From Myxococcales bacterium (GTDB lineage Bacteria; Myxococcota_A; Polyangia; Polyangiales; Ga0077539), in assembly GCA_016792845.1 (NCBI GenBank), contig JAEUKH010000049.1, positions 62,001 through 126,000 on the forward strand: 64,000 nt of DNA, read 5' to 3'. The notes under the pieces are model-generated. The model did not search any database. It was not told where the DNA came from and saw only the letters and a program-made list of their open reading frames with translations. Positions 57,298-64,000 of this stretch are shown here, one piece after another. Every line of letters begins with the position of its first letter. The first letter of the stretch is position 1. A program made the position numbers and the translations under genes.

Positions 57298-58362
57298 ATG
57301 GCGAGCCAGGCCTTCGTAGTGCCCACCGTTCGGGTCGCCCGCGCGAGCGATCGCGCCCGGTGGAACGGGTACCTCAGCACCCACCCCGCGGCCTCGGTCT
57401 ACCACCGCTGGGAGTGGGGCGAGGTCTTCGAGGCGAGCTACGCGACGCCGTACCTCCCGCTCATGGCGATGCGCGACGGGCGCGTCTCGGGGGTGCTCCC
57501 GCTGGTGAAGCTCTCGGGCCCGATCACGGCCACGCAGCTCGTCTCGATGCCTTACTTCGGCCACGGCGGCGCCCTCGCCGACGACCTCGAGAGCTACCGC
57601 GCCCTTCTCTCGGCGGCCGAGGCGCTTCGGGTCGAGACCCGCGCCCGTCGGGTCGAGCTCCGGCACGCCCACGCCCTCGACCCCGCGCTCACCGCCGCGA
57701 TGCCCGCCCGCGACGACAAGGTGCTCTTGCGCCTCGCCCTGCCCGAGAGCGAAGAGGCGCTCTTGAAGCAGCTCGGCGCGAAGAACCGCGCCGACATCCG
57801 ACGCCCTGAGAAAGAGGGCATGACCGCGGTGGTCGGCGGCCGCGCGCTCGTGCCCGAGTTTCACGCGGCCTACACCGCGGTGATGCGCGACCTCGGCAGC
57901 CCGTGCCACAGCGCCAGGGTCTTCGCCGAGGCCGCCGAGGTGATGCACGACCGCGCCTTCGTGGTGGTCGTCCGTTACGAGGGTCACCCCGTCGGCGGGG
58001 GCTTCGTGGTGGGCATGGGCGACACCGCCGAGATCCCCTGCGCGGGCTCGCTCCACGCGCTCAGCCGGCTGCGCGGCAACATGCTGCTCTACTGGACGGT
58101 GATCCGAGAGTGCATCCGCCGCGGATACAAGACCTTCAGCTTCGGCCGCAGCAGCGCCGACTCGGGCACCTTCGCCTTCAAGAAGAACTGGGGCGCCGAG
58201 CCTACGCCCCTCGCGTACCACTACCTCCTCGGGCGCGGCGAAACCTTGCCCACCCTGCGCGGCGACAACCCCAAGGTCGCCAAGGTGGTGAGCGCGTGGC
58301 AGCACCTCCCCCTCGCGGTGGCCAACCAGGTCGGGCCGCGGGTCGTGCGCTGGCTGCCCTGA
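57298..58362 (+). CDS. FemAB-like protein, XrtA/PEP-CTERM system-associated
   Basis: 354 residues; GGAGAG lies upstream of the ATG. GNAT-like double domain: VRVARASDRARWNGYLSTHP, ASVYHRWEWGEVFEASY, GVLPLVKLSGPITATQLVSM and PYFGHGGALADD in the first half. The second half has LLKQLGAKNRADIRRPEKEG, EVMHDRAFVVVVRYEGHPV, YWTVIRECIRRGYKTFSFGR and GTFAFKKNWGAEPTPLAYHY. This matches the FemAB family tied to exosortase-A loci, which may transfer an amino acid or acyl group to a surface polymer. Divergent from the DUF3473 deacetylase operon with the same pathway. Confidence 0.9.
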   Translation: MASQAFVVPTVRVARASDRARWNGYLSTHPAASVYHRWEWGEVFEASYATPYLPLMAMRDGRVSGVLPLVKLSGPITATQLVSMPYFGHGGALADDLESYRALLSAAEALRVETRARRVELRHAHALDPALTAAMPARDDKVLLRLALPESEEALLKQLGAKNRADIRRPEKEGMTAVVGGRALVPEFHAAYTAVMRDLGSPCHSARVFAEAAEVMHDRAFVVVVRYEGHPVGGGFVVGMGDTAEIPCAGSLHALSRLRGNMLLYWTVIRECIRRGYKTFSFGRSSADSGTFAFKKNWGAEPTPLAYHYLLGRGETLPTLRGDNPKVAKVVSAWQHLPLAVANQVGPRVVRWLP

Positions 58363-58368
58363 GGGGCC

Positions 58369-59829
58369 TCAGCGCGGGCTGTGACGGCGCCTTCTGAGCG
58401 CCCAGGCCAGGCTCGCCGCCAAGGGCCCCAAAGCGACCCCGCTCGGGCCCCCGGGCGCCCCTGGCGCGGTGCAGAGGCAGGTGCGGGCGTGGAGCTCGCC
58501 GCGCGGCCTCCGACGGCGTCGTCGCGGCGTCGCGGAGGCGGCCTCGGCGCTTTGCGCGCGCGCTTCGAGGCCCGGGCCGGTGGGGCTCGCGTCGTCGTCA
58601 TCGACCGGCGCGTTGGCGCCGATCACGACGTGCTCGAGGGCGGGCTCGGGGCGCGCCGTCGCGGCGGGGCGCGTGTGGCGGATGTCGAAGCGGTCGAGCA
58701 CGGTGCCGTCGGCGCGCAGGGCCGTGAGCTGGAGCCGCTGCGGGTCAGCGTCGACGCGGATGTAGTGATGGGCCGACACGAACGAGTCGGTGAACTCGAA
58801 GGGCCTCCGCTGCCGATAGAGCGGCGCGCCGCCCCCGCCGGTGACGACGAAGCGCAGCCCGCGCTCTTCGCCGCGCTCGTAGATGTGGTCGTGACCGGCC
58901 ACCACGAGGTCGACGTTGTAGCGGCGAAACAGGTCGACGAGCCCCGCCCGGCGCAGGGTGTTGTTGGGCCCGTGGGGGCCGCTCGAGTGCATGCCCCAGT
59001 GCATCACCACGAGGAGAAAATCGTCGGGCCCCTCGCGCCGCGCCCGGGCGAGCTGCTGCTCGAGCCACGGTCGCATCGGGGCCTCGGCCCAGTTCTCGTA
59101 GGCGTTCGAGAGGATCATCCGAATGTGCCCGTAGTGCAGCGAGTAATCGAGCTCAGGGTTGGGCGAGTCGGGGTCGCAGTGGATGTACTTTCTGAAGTTC
59201 TCGATGCCCTCGTGCGAGGGCGGCCTGAGCTCGTGGTTGCCGATCACGGGGATGAACAGCGTGTCGCGCAGGAGCTCGCGTTCGATCTCGAAGAACTGCT
59301 GCCAGTCGCGCTCGCGGCGCCCGTCTGAGACGAGGTCGCCGGTGTGCACGACGAAGTCAGGCGCCTCGCGCCGAATCGACTCGGCGATGGCCGCGTGCGC
59401 CGCGGCGTGCGAGCGCGTGTCGCCGTAGAGCACGAAGCGAAACGACTCGGCCCCCGCGGGCGCGGTGCTGAAATGGCCCTCTTGCGGCGTGAGCCCCGGC
59501 CCCGAGAGCGTGTAGCGGTACCGAAGCCCCGCGGTGAGGCCCGACACCACCAGCTCGTGCAAGACCCCGGGGCCCGCGCTGTGCACCGTGACCGGCGCCG
59601 ACCCCCGCGCGCCCTCGCGCCACACCTGCACCGAGACCGCGCCCGGGGTGCCGCGCTCGGCCAGGATGGTCACCCGACCGGGGCGCTGATTCATCACCCA
59701 GGGGCCCTTGCGGAGCCGCTCTTGACCGTAGGCCGTGTGGCCCGCGGCGAGCACGCCGACGCTCAGGGCCAGCGCCGAAAGGCAGGCCCCGAGGCCCGAC
59801 ACACGACGCGACGACCACGGCCAGAGCAC
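58369..59829 (-). CDS. Secreted metallophosphoesterase with MYXO-CTERM-like tail
   Basis: 486 residues from a GTG at 59829. Signal peptide ends about HTAYGQ. An N-terminal Ig/fibronectin-like domain (about 40-125), as in purple acid phosphatases, precedes the calcineurin-like catalytic domain: GDTR (136-139), GDLVSDGR (164-171), GNHE (197-200), VMHWGMHS and AGHDHIYERG. These bind two metals. The C-terminus has CLCTAPGAPGG, then a hydrophobic stretch (VALGPLAASLAWAL) and RRRR: a Cys, helix, Arg-rich layout like the MYXO-CTERM sorting signal. It probably hydrolyses phosphate esters at the cell surface. It converges with the FemAB-like gene, 6 bp away. Confidence 0.88.
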   Translation of the reverse strand: MLWPWSSRRVSGLGACLSALALSVGVLAAGHTAYGQERLRKGPWVMNQRPGRVTILAERGTPGAVSVQVWREGARGSAPVTVHSAGPGVLHELVVSGLTAGLRYRYTLSGPGLTPQEGHFSTAPAGAESFRFVLYGDTRSHAAAHAAIAESIRREAPDFVVHTGDLVSDGRRERDWQQFFEIERELLRDTLFIPVIGNHELRPPSHEGIENFRKYIHCDPDSPNPELDYSLHYGHIRMILSNAYENWAEAPMRPWLEQQLARARREGPDDFLLVVMHWGMHSSGPHGPNNTLRRAGLVDLFRRYNVDLVVAGHDHIYERGEERGLRFVVTGGGGAPLYRQRRPFEFTDSFVSAHHYIRVDADPQRLQLTALRADGTVLDRFDIRHTRPAATARPEPALEHVVIGANAPVDDDDASPTGPGLEARAQSAEAASATPRRRRRRPRGELHARTCLCTAPGAPGGPSGVALGPLAASLAWALRRRRHSPR

Positions 59830-59943
59830 CCGCTCACGCTAACGTCTCTCAGCCCTTTGCGCAAAGACTGCGTGCCCCGGGCGCGGCGATTCGACCATGC
59901 GCGGCGTGCATGATCGGGCGAAGCTTCATGCGCGGCGCGGGGG

Positions 59944-60498
59944 TCATGGCTCGGGGGCTTCGAGGCCCGTGCGGGTCTCGTCGGGGGCCGCCGGGGTCGC
60001 CGCGAAGCAGCGCCGGTCGTCGTCGAGGGCCGCGGCGAGGCGGGTCACCAGGGCGCCGCGCCACGCGTCGTCGCCGGGGTCGCGGAGCGGCACCCGGAAG
60101 CGCGCGCCGCGGATGGTGGTCGTGACGGCGAAGCTCCCGATGCGGGCGCCGTCGAGGGTGAGGGCGAGGTGGTAGGGGGCCCGCGCGGGGTGCAGGGCGG
60201 CGTCGCGGGCGAGGGCGTTCGAGAGGGCGCTGAAGCGTAGGGCGCCCTTGACGTCGAAGGTGCCGACGAGGCTCGCGGGGCCGTCGGCGGTGGCGTCTTC
60301 GAGGGCGGTGATGTGACCGGCGGTGCGGGCGGCGCGGCCGAGGCGGTCGAGGGCGGCGTCCCAGGCGAACCATTCGAGGCGCGGGGCGTCGAGGCAGCGC
60401 GGTGCGGGGCGCTGCGGTGCGGGCGCGAGCACTCCGTTCGCGGCCGGCCCTGCGCAGGCGCCGAGGGCGACGAGGCTGAAGACCGCGGCGCGCTTCAT
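59944..60498 (-). CDS. Hypothetical lipoprotein at the end of the ABC transporter operon
   Basis: 184 residues from the ATG at 60498, which overlaps the permease stop (ATGA). MKRAAVFSLVAL then lipobox LGAC. The mature part is an alpha/beta domain with no known family: LEWFAWDAALDRLGRAAR, GTFDVKGALRFSALSNALAR, PYHLALTLDGARIGSFAVTT and DPGDDAWRGALVTRLAAAL. The frame also stays open far upstream, but only antisense or overlapping the permease, so the lipoprotein start is preferred. It may help the transporter or be an unrelated rider. Confidence 0.7.
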   Translation of the reverse strand: MKRAAVFSLVALGACAGPAANGVLAPAPQRPAPRCLDAPRLEWFAWDAALDRLGRAARTAGHITALEDATADGPASLVGTFDVKGALRFSALSNALARDAALHPARAPYHLALTLDGARIGSFAVTTTIRGARFRVPLRDPGDDAWRGALVTRLAAALDDDRRCFAATPAAPDETRTGLEAPEP

Positions 60499-61427
60499 GG
60501 CCGCCGGATGCGCGGGTCGAGGACGGCGTAGGTGAGGTCTGACACGAGGGTGCCCGCGAGGATGCCCGTCGAGGCGAAGATCACCGTGCCCATGATCACC
60601 GGGAGGTCGAGGCCCGTGATCGACTCGAAGGCGAGGCGCCCCATGCCGGGCCAGGCGAAGATCGCCTCGGTGACGATGGCGCCCGAGAAGAGGGCGCCGA
60701 ACGAGAGCCCGAGCGAGGTGATGACCGGCAAGAGGGCGTTGCGCAGGGCGTGGCCGAGCACCACCTGCACCTCGGAGAGGCCCTTGGCGCGGGCCGTTCG
60801 CACGTACTCGGTCTGGAGGATCTCGACCATCTCGCTGCGCACCATGCGCGCCTGCGAGGCGGTGCCGAGGAGCCCGATCACCATGGCGGGCAAGAGCCCG
60901 TGCCGCACATGGTCGAAGAAGCCCTCGCCGTAGCCGCCGATGGGGAAGAGGCCCAAGCGGAAGGCGAAGACGATCAAGAAGAGCTTGCCCGACAAGAAGG
61001 TCGGCGTACTGATGCCGACGAAGGTCGCCCCGAGGATCAGGCTCTCGAAGCGGGTGCCGCGCTTGAGCGCCGCGAGGGTGCCCACCGCGATGCCCACGAA
61101 GAACTCGAACGCGAGGGTCATCACGCCGAGGAGCAGCGTGCGCGGGAGCCGCTGCGCGATGAGCCGCGCGACGGGCTGGTGGTACCGGAAGCTCTGCCCG
61201 AGGTCGCCCCGCGCGAGGTGGCTGAGGTAGTGCGCGTACTGAACCCGCGGCGGGTCGTCGAGGTGGTAGAAGCGGCGAACGAACGCGCGGTCGCGGGCCG
61301 AGGCGTGGGGCCCCGCGATCGCGGTCGCCGGGTCGCCCACGCGCAGGGTGCCGACGAAGGTCACCGAGGCCACGAACCAGAGCACGAAGAGCGCCCAACC
61401 GAGGCGTCGCGCGAGGTACCTGAGCAT
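60495..61427 (-). CDS. Oligopeptide-type ABC transporter permease (OppB/DppB family)
   Basis: 310 residues, six predicted helices. DppB-class pattern: MLRYLARRLGWALFVLW at the start, LGQSFRYHQPVARLIAQRLP, VGIAVGTLAALKRGTRFES, and the ABC permease EAA-type loop (SEVQVVLGHALRNALLPV) followed by FSGAIVTEAIFAWPGMGRLA. It moves peptides or similar solutes across the inner membrane together with the OppC-type permease at the window edge. Its start overlaps the solute-binding protein stop by 1 bp. ATP-binding subunits are not in the window and could lie beyond its right edge. Confidence 0.93.
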   Translation of the reverse strand: MLRYLARRLGWALFVLWFVASVTFVGTLRVGDPATAIAGPHASARDRAFVRRFYHLDDPPRVQYAHYLSHLARGDLGQSFRYHQPVARLIAQRLPRTLLLGVMTLAFEFFVGIAVGTLAALKRGTRFESLILGATFVGISTPTFLSGKLFLIVFAFRLGLFPIGGYGEGFFDHVRHGLLPAMVIGLLGTASQARMVRSEMVEILQTEYVRTARAKGLSEVQVVLGHALRNALLPVITSLGLSFGALFSGAIVTEAIFAWPGMGRLAFESITGLDLPVIMGTVIFASTGILAGTLVSDLTYAVLDPRIRRP

Positions 61428-63148
61428 CAGAGACCTCCGAGCGAGGCGGCGAGGAAGGCGAGGGGCCCGTACCCGCTGCGGCGGCGCGATTCAGACAGCA
61501 TGAAGGCGCGGGTCGGGAGGTCGAGCCAGGTGTCGCCGACGTACTCGTTCCACACAGGGTGGGGGGTGAAATTGCGGACGTAGGGTTGCACGACGTGCAC
61601 GTCGACCGGGGTGGTCATGAAGGTCCACGGGGCGTCGTTCAAGAGGATGTCTTCGGCGTCTTGGTACATCCGCAGTCGCCGCGCGCGGTCGCCCTCGATC
61701 TTGGCCCGGTCGAGCAGCGCGTCGAGGCTCGGGTTGCGGTAGAACGCGTGGTTCGAGCTGCCGTCTTCGGCGATGCCGCGCGAGTGAAAGTTGGGCTCGA
61801 TGAAGTTCGACGGGTCGGGGTAATCCATCGCCCAGCCCGTGAAGGCCATCTTCACGGTGTGCCGCCGCCCGAGCGAGGTGTAGTACACGCTGTTGCTGGC
61901 CTGCTTGATGCGCACCCTGATGCCGATGCGCGCGAGGTCGGCTTGCAAGAGCTGCCCGTACACGAGCCCCGCGTCGCCGTCGCCGATCCAGAGCTCGACC
62001 TCGTCGGCGAGGCCCTCGGGGTGCCCTGCGAGGCTGAGCTCGCGGCGCGCCGCGGCGAGGTCGAAGCGCTGCGCGCCGGGGGGCTGCGCGCGGTGCCCGG
62101 GGATGCCCGGCGGGTAGAGCGTCGCGGCGGGCGTGATGCGGTAGTTGCGCGCGCGGCAGAGCGAGTCGCGGTCGACGGCGAAGGTCACCGCGCGGCGGAC
62201 GTGAACGTTGTCAAAGGGCGGCATCTCGCAGTTGGTGAGGAGCGCGCCGATGGTGGCGCCCGGGGTGCGCGTCACGTACGGCCGCCAGGCAGGGTTGCGG
62301 AGCACCGAGACGTAATCTGCGGTCGAGAGCGAGTAGGTGTGCGCGAGCTCGAGCTCGCCCGCGAGGAAGCGCATGTACTGAAGGTGCCGCGCCACCGAGA
62401 GCTCGAACACGACCCGGTCGAGCCAGGGCCGCGGCGCGTCGTAATAGTAAGGGTTTCGACGCAGCACCACGCGCACGTTGGGCTCCCAACGTTCGAGCAC
62501 GAAGGGGCCCGCGCCGAGGCCCTCGCGACCGAAGCGCTCGTCGCCCATCGCCTCGACCACCTCGCGCGGCACCGCCGCCGCGAAGCGCATCGCGACCACG
62601 TTGAGGAAGGTCTGATCGGCCGCCGTGAGCCGCACCACGAAATGCCGCGAGTCGGCGCAGGAGAGGCCCGAGAGGTGCGCCGCGCGGCCCCCACGGTATG
62701 CGTCGAAACCCTCGATAAGCCTGAAGTTTTCGGCGCCAGGCGAGGGCAGCCTGCGGGCGTCGAGGGCGCGCTCCCACGAGTACACGAAATCGTCGCAGGT
62801 GATGGCGCGGCCGTTGGCGAAGCGGATGTTGTCGCGCAGCGCGAAGGTGAACGCGCGGCCGTCGGGGCTCACGCGCCACCCCGACGCGAGGGCCGGCACG
62901 AGCTCGGCCGAGCCCGGCGCGTAGTTCACCAGGCCCTCGTACATCAGCCGCGTGGGGATGCCCGCCACGGTGTCGTTGGTGAGGGCCGGGTCGGTGGTGG
63001 CGATGTCGGCGTCGTAGGCGAAGCGCAGCGTGCCGCCGCGGCGCGGGGTGACGCTGCCGGCCCCGAGAAAGCGCGGGGTCTGGTAGGGGTCGCGGCACCC
63101 CAAGAGCGCCGCCATGAGGGCCGTGAGCGCGAGGGCGAGGCGGGTCAT
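61427..63148 (-). CDS. ABC transporter solute-binding lipoprotein (SBP_bac_5, oligopeptide type)
   Basis: 573 residues from the ATG at 63148. Lipobox LLGC after MTRLALALTALMAALLG. Periplasmic binding protein of the OppA/DppA class: GGTLRFAYDADIATTDPALT, DGRAFTFALRDNIRFANGRA, ITCDDFVYSWERALD, LERWEPNVRVVLRRNPYYY, NVHVRRAVTFAVDRDSLCR and MAFTGWAMDYPDPSNFIEPN (near the binding site). The end (APWTFMTTPVDVHVVQPYVR) is typical. The substrate may be peptide, nickel or another solute and cannot be read. The order permease, binding protein, permease, lipoprotein is unusual for this family. Confidence 0.93.
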   Translation of the reverse strand: MTRLALALTALMAALLGCRDPYQTPRFLGAGSVTPRRGGTLRFAYDADIATTDPALTNDTVAGIPTRLMYEGLVNYAPGSAELVPALASGWRVSPDGRAFTFALRDNIRFANGRAITCDDFVYSWERALDARRLPSPGAENFRLIEGFDAYRGGRAAHLSGLSCADSRHFVVRLTAADQTFLNVVAMRFAAAVPREVVEAMGDERFGREGLGAGPFVLERWEPNVRVVLRRNPYYYDAPRPWLDRVVFELSVARHLQYMRFLAGELELAHTYSLSTADYVSVLRNPAWRPYVTRTPGATIGALLTNCEMPPFDNVHVRRAVTFAVDRDSLCRARNYRITPAATLYPPGIPGHRAQPPGAQRFDLAAARRELSLAGHPEGLADEVELWIGDGDAGLVYGQLLQADLARIGIRVRIKQASNSVYYTSLGRRHTVKMAFTGWAMDYPDPSNFIEPNFHSRGIAEDGSSNHAFYRNPSLDALLDRAKIEGDRARRLRMYQDAEDILLNDAPWTFMTTPVDVHVVQPYVRNFTPHPVWNEYVGDTWLDLPTRAFMLSESRRRSGYGPLAFLAASLGGL

Positions 63149-63155
63149 CGGGGGC

Positions 63156-64000
63156 TCAGCTCCGCGGGTCGAAGGCGTCACGCAGGGCCTCGCCGAGGAG
63201 GTTGAAGCCGACCACCGTGACGAGGATGGCGAGGCCGGGGATGAGCGTCAGCCGCGGGGCCGCGCGGGTGAGCGACTCGCTCTCTTGCAGCATCGAGCCC
63301 CACGACGCGGCGGGGGGCACGACGCCGACCCCGAGGTACGACAGCGCGCTCTCGGCCACGATCATTTCGGCCACCAGGGTCGTGGCGATCACCACCACCA
63401 GCGAGACGAGGTTGGGCATGAGGTGGCGGGTCATGACCCTGAGGTGCGAGGCCCCGAGGGCCCGCGCGGCGACGACGTAATCGAGGCCCTTGAGCTGCAA
63501 GACCTTGGCGCGAACCTGACGGCTCATCGAGGGCCACGAGAGGCCGCCGAGTACCACGAAGACGAGCCACAGGCCGGGCCGGTGAATGATGCGGTTGAGC
63601 GCCATCACCACCAAGAGGAAGGGGAAGCTCATGAGCGCGTCGACGGTGCGCATGAGGCCCGTGTCGACCCATCCGCCGAAGTAGCCCGCGATGAGGCCCA
63701 CGGTGGTGCCCACCAGCACGACGATGGTCGTGGCCGCGAAGCCCACCGCCAGCGAGACGCGCCCGCCGTAGAGGAGCCGAGAGAGCTCGCAGCGCCCCAC
63801 CGGGTCGGCCCCAAGCGGGAAGCGCGCCGTCGGCCCGATGGGCACGCCCTCGGTGGTGAGCGTCTCATTGCGGTACGGGAGGTTCGGGTCGTGCGGGCTC
63901 AGCACCGGCGCGAGCAGGCTGAAGAGCATCACCAATGCGACGAGGGCCGCACCTACGAAGGCGCCGCGGTTCTTCTTGAAGCGCGCGATCGCCCGGGGGT
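63156..64000 (-). CDS. Oligopeptide-type ABC transporter permease (OppC/DppC family), cut by window edge
   Basis: About 281 residues are inside the window and the start is beyond 64000; the reading frame runs unbroken to the edge with ARFKKNRGAFVGAALVALVM, the usual OppC N-terminus (Arg/Lys-rich, first helix). Further features: SPHDPNLPYRNETL, FPLGADPVGRCELSRLLYG (family signature), GTTVGLIAGYFGGWVDTGLM, the EAA loop (VAARALGASHLRVMTRHLMP), and VAESALSYLGVGVVPPAASW. It ends 7 bp before the binding-protein start. It forms the transmembrane pore with the OppB-type permease of the operon. Confidence 0.93.
   Translation of the reverse strand, partial: PRAIARFKKNRGAFVGAALVALVMLFSLLAPVLSPHDPNLPYRNETLTTEGVPIGPTARFPLGADPVGRCELSRLLYGGRVSLAVGFAATTIVVLVGTTVGLIAGYFGGWVDTGLMRTVDALMSFPFLLVVMALNRIIHRPGLWLVFVVLGGLSWPSMSRQVRAKVLQLKGLDYVVAARALGASHLRVMTRHLMPNLVSLVVVIATTLVAEMIVAESALSYLGVGVVPPAASWGSMLQESESLTRAAPRLTLIPGLAILVTVVGFNLLGEALRDAFDPRS

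Noticed and set aside
59944..61398. Single long frame spanning the lipoprotein and the OppB-type permease region
   Set aside because: The upstream part is an out-of-frame shadow of the permease; the real lipoprotein start is the ATG at 60498 with a lipobox.
61559..63205. Long plus-strand open frame antisense to the ABC binding protein
   Set aside because: It shows only the mirror of GC-biased codons, while the minus strand encodes a clear SBP_bac_5 protein.

Overview
The window is very GC-rich, almost fully coding DNA from a chromosome. It looks like Myxococcota (myxobacteria or relatives). The signs are two Hanks-type Ser/Thr kinases, a PEGA-domain protein, an AgmX/PglI-type C-terminal domain protein, a MYXO-CTERM-like C-terminal tail, an OAA/MBHA-type lectin, a TonB domain fused to a TonB-dependent receptor, and many Cys-rich or Asp/Ser/Thr-rich lipoproteins. 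I saw no tRNA, rRNA, CRISPR array, insertion sequence or prophage. Both window edges cut genes: an RND pump on the left and an ABC permease on the right.

Layout. 1-4.2 kb: a tripartite efflux system split over two divergent operons (RND pump and membrane-fusion protein on the minus strand; MarR regulator and TolC-type protein on the plus strand), with paired GATGCATC palindromes between them. 4.2-11.2 kb: a HerA-like ATPase, a TonB_C-TonB-dependent receptor fusion with a partner lipoprotein, and a short CorA-like protein. 11.3-16 kb: aldehyde dehydrogenase, threonyl-tRNA synthetase and HMG-CoA lyase. 16-25.4 kb: a four-helix membrane protein, an OmpA-type lipoprotein, a HEAT-repeat protein, a PDZ-thioredoxin fusion, the overlapping run miaB / gamma-carbonic anhydrase / glycerophosphodiesterase, and a Cys-rich lipoprotein. 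25.6-36 kb is the most accessory-looking part: a secreted ricin-like/hevein-like repeat protein, a large Cys-rich lipoprotein, PEGA protein, kinase, ECF sigma factor with a small partner, a secreted two-repeat OAA lectin, OmpH/Skp, UDP-glucose dehydrogenase and a second kinase.

36-45 kb: a sugar-phosphate nucleotidyltransferase, then rplC (ribosomal protein L3) standing alone with its own promoter and terminator, then rlmE / pfkB-type kinase / DUF971 / response regulator / L,D-transpeptidase on one strand, followed by DUF423 and class I aldolase genes on the other. 45-52.5 kb: an MFS / acyltransferase / GNAT operon, an AgmX-type protein and a DUF3516-type Ski2-like helicase. 52.6-58.4 kb: an exosortase-A-associated exopolysaccharide cluster (O-glycosylation ligase, deacetylase-like protein, glycosyltransferase, DUF3473 deacetylase, divergent FemAB protein). 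58.4-64 kb: a secreted metallophosphoesterase with a MYXO-CTERM-like tail, and an oligopeptide-type ABC transporter operon.

Functional themes are envelope transport (efflux, TonB uptake, peptide ABC uptake), surface polysaccharide synthesis (UDP-glucuronate supply, nucleotidyltransferase, XrtA-type cluster), secreted carbohydrate-binding proteins, and kinase/sigma signalling. Annotations rest on reading motifs by eye; no database search was run.
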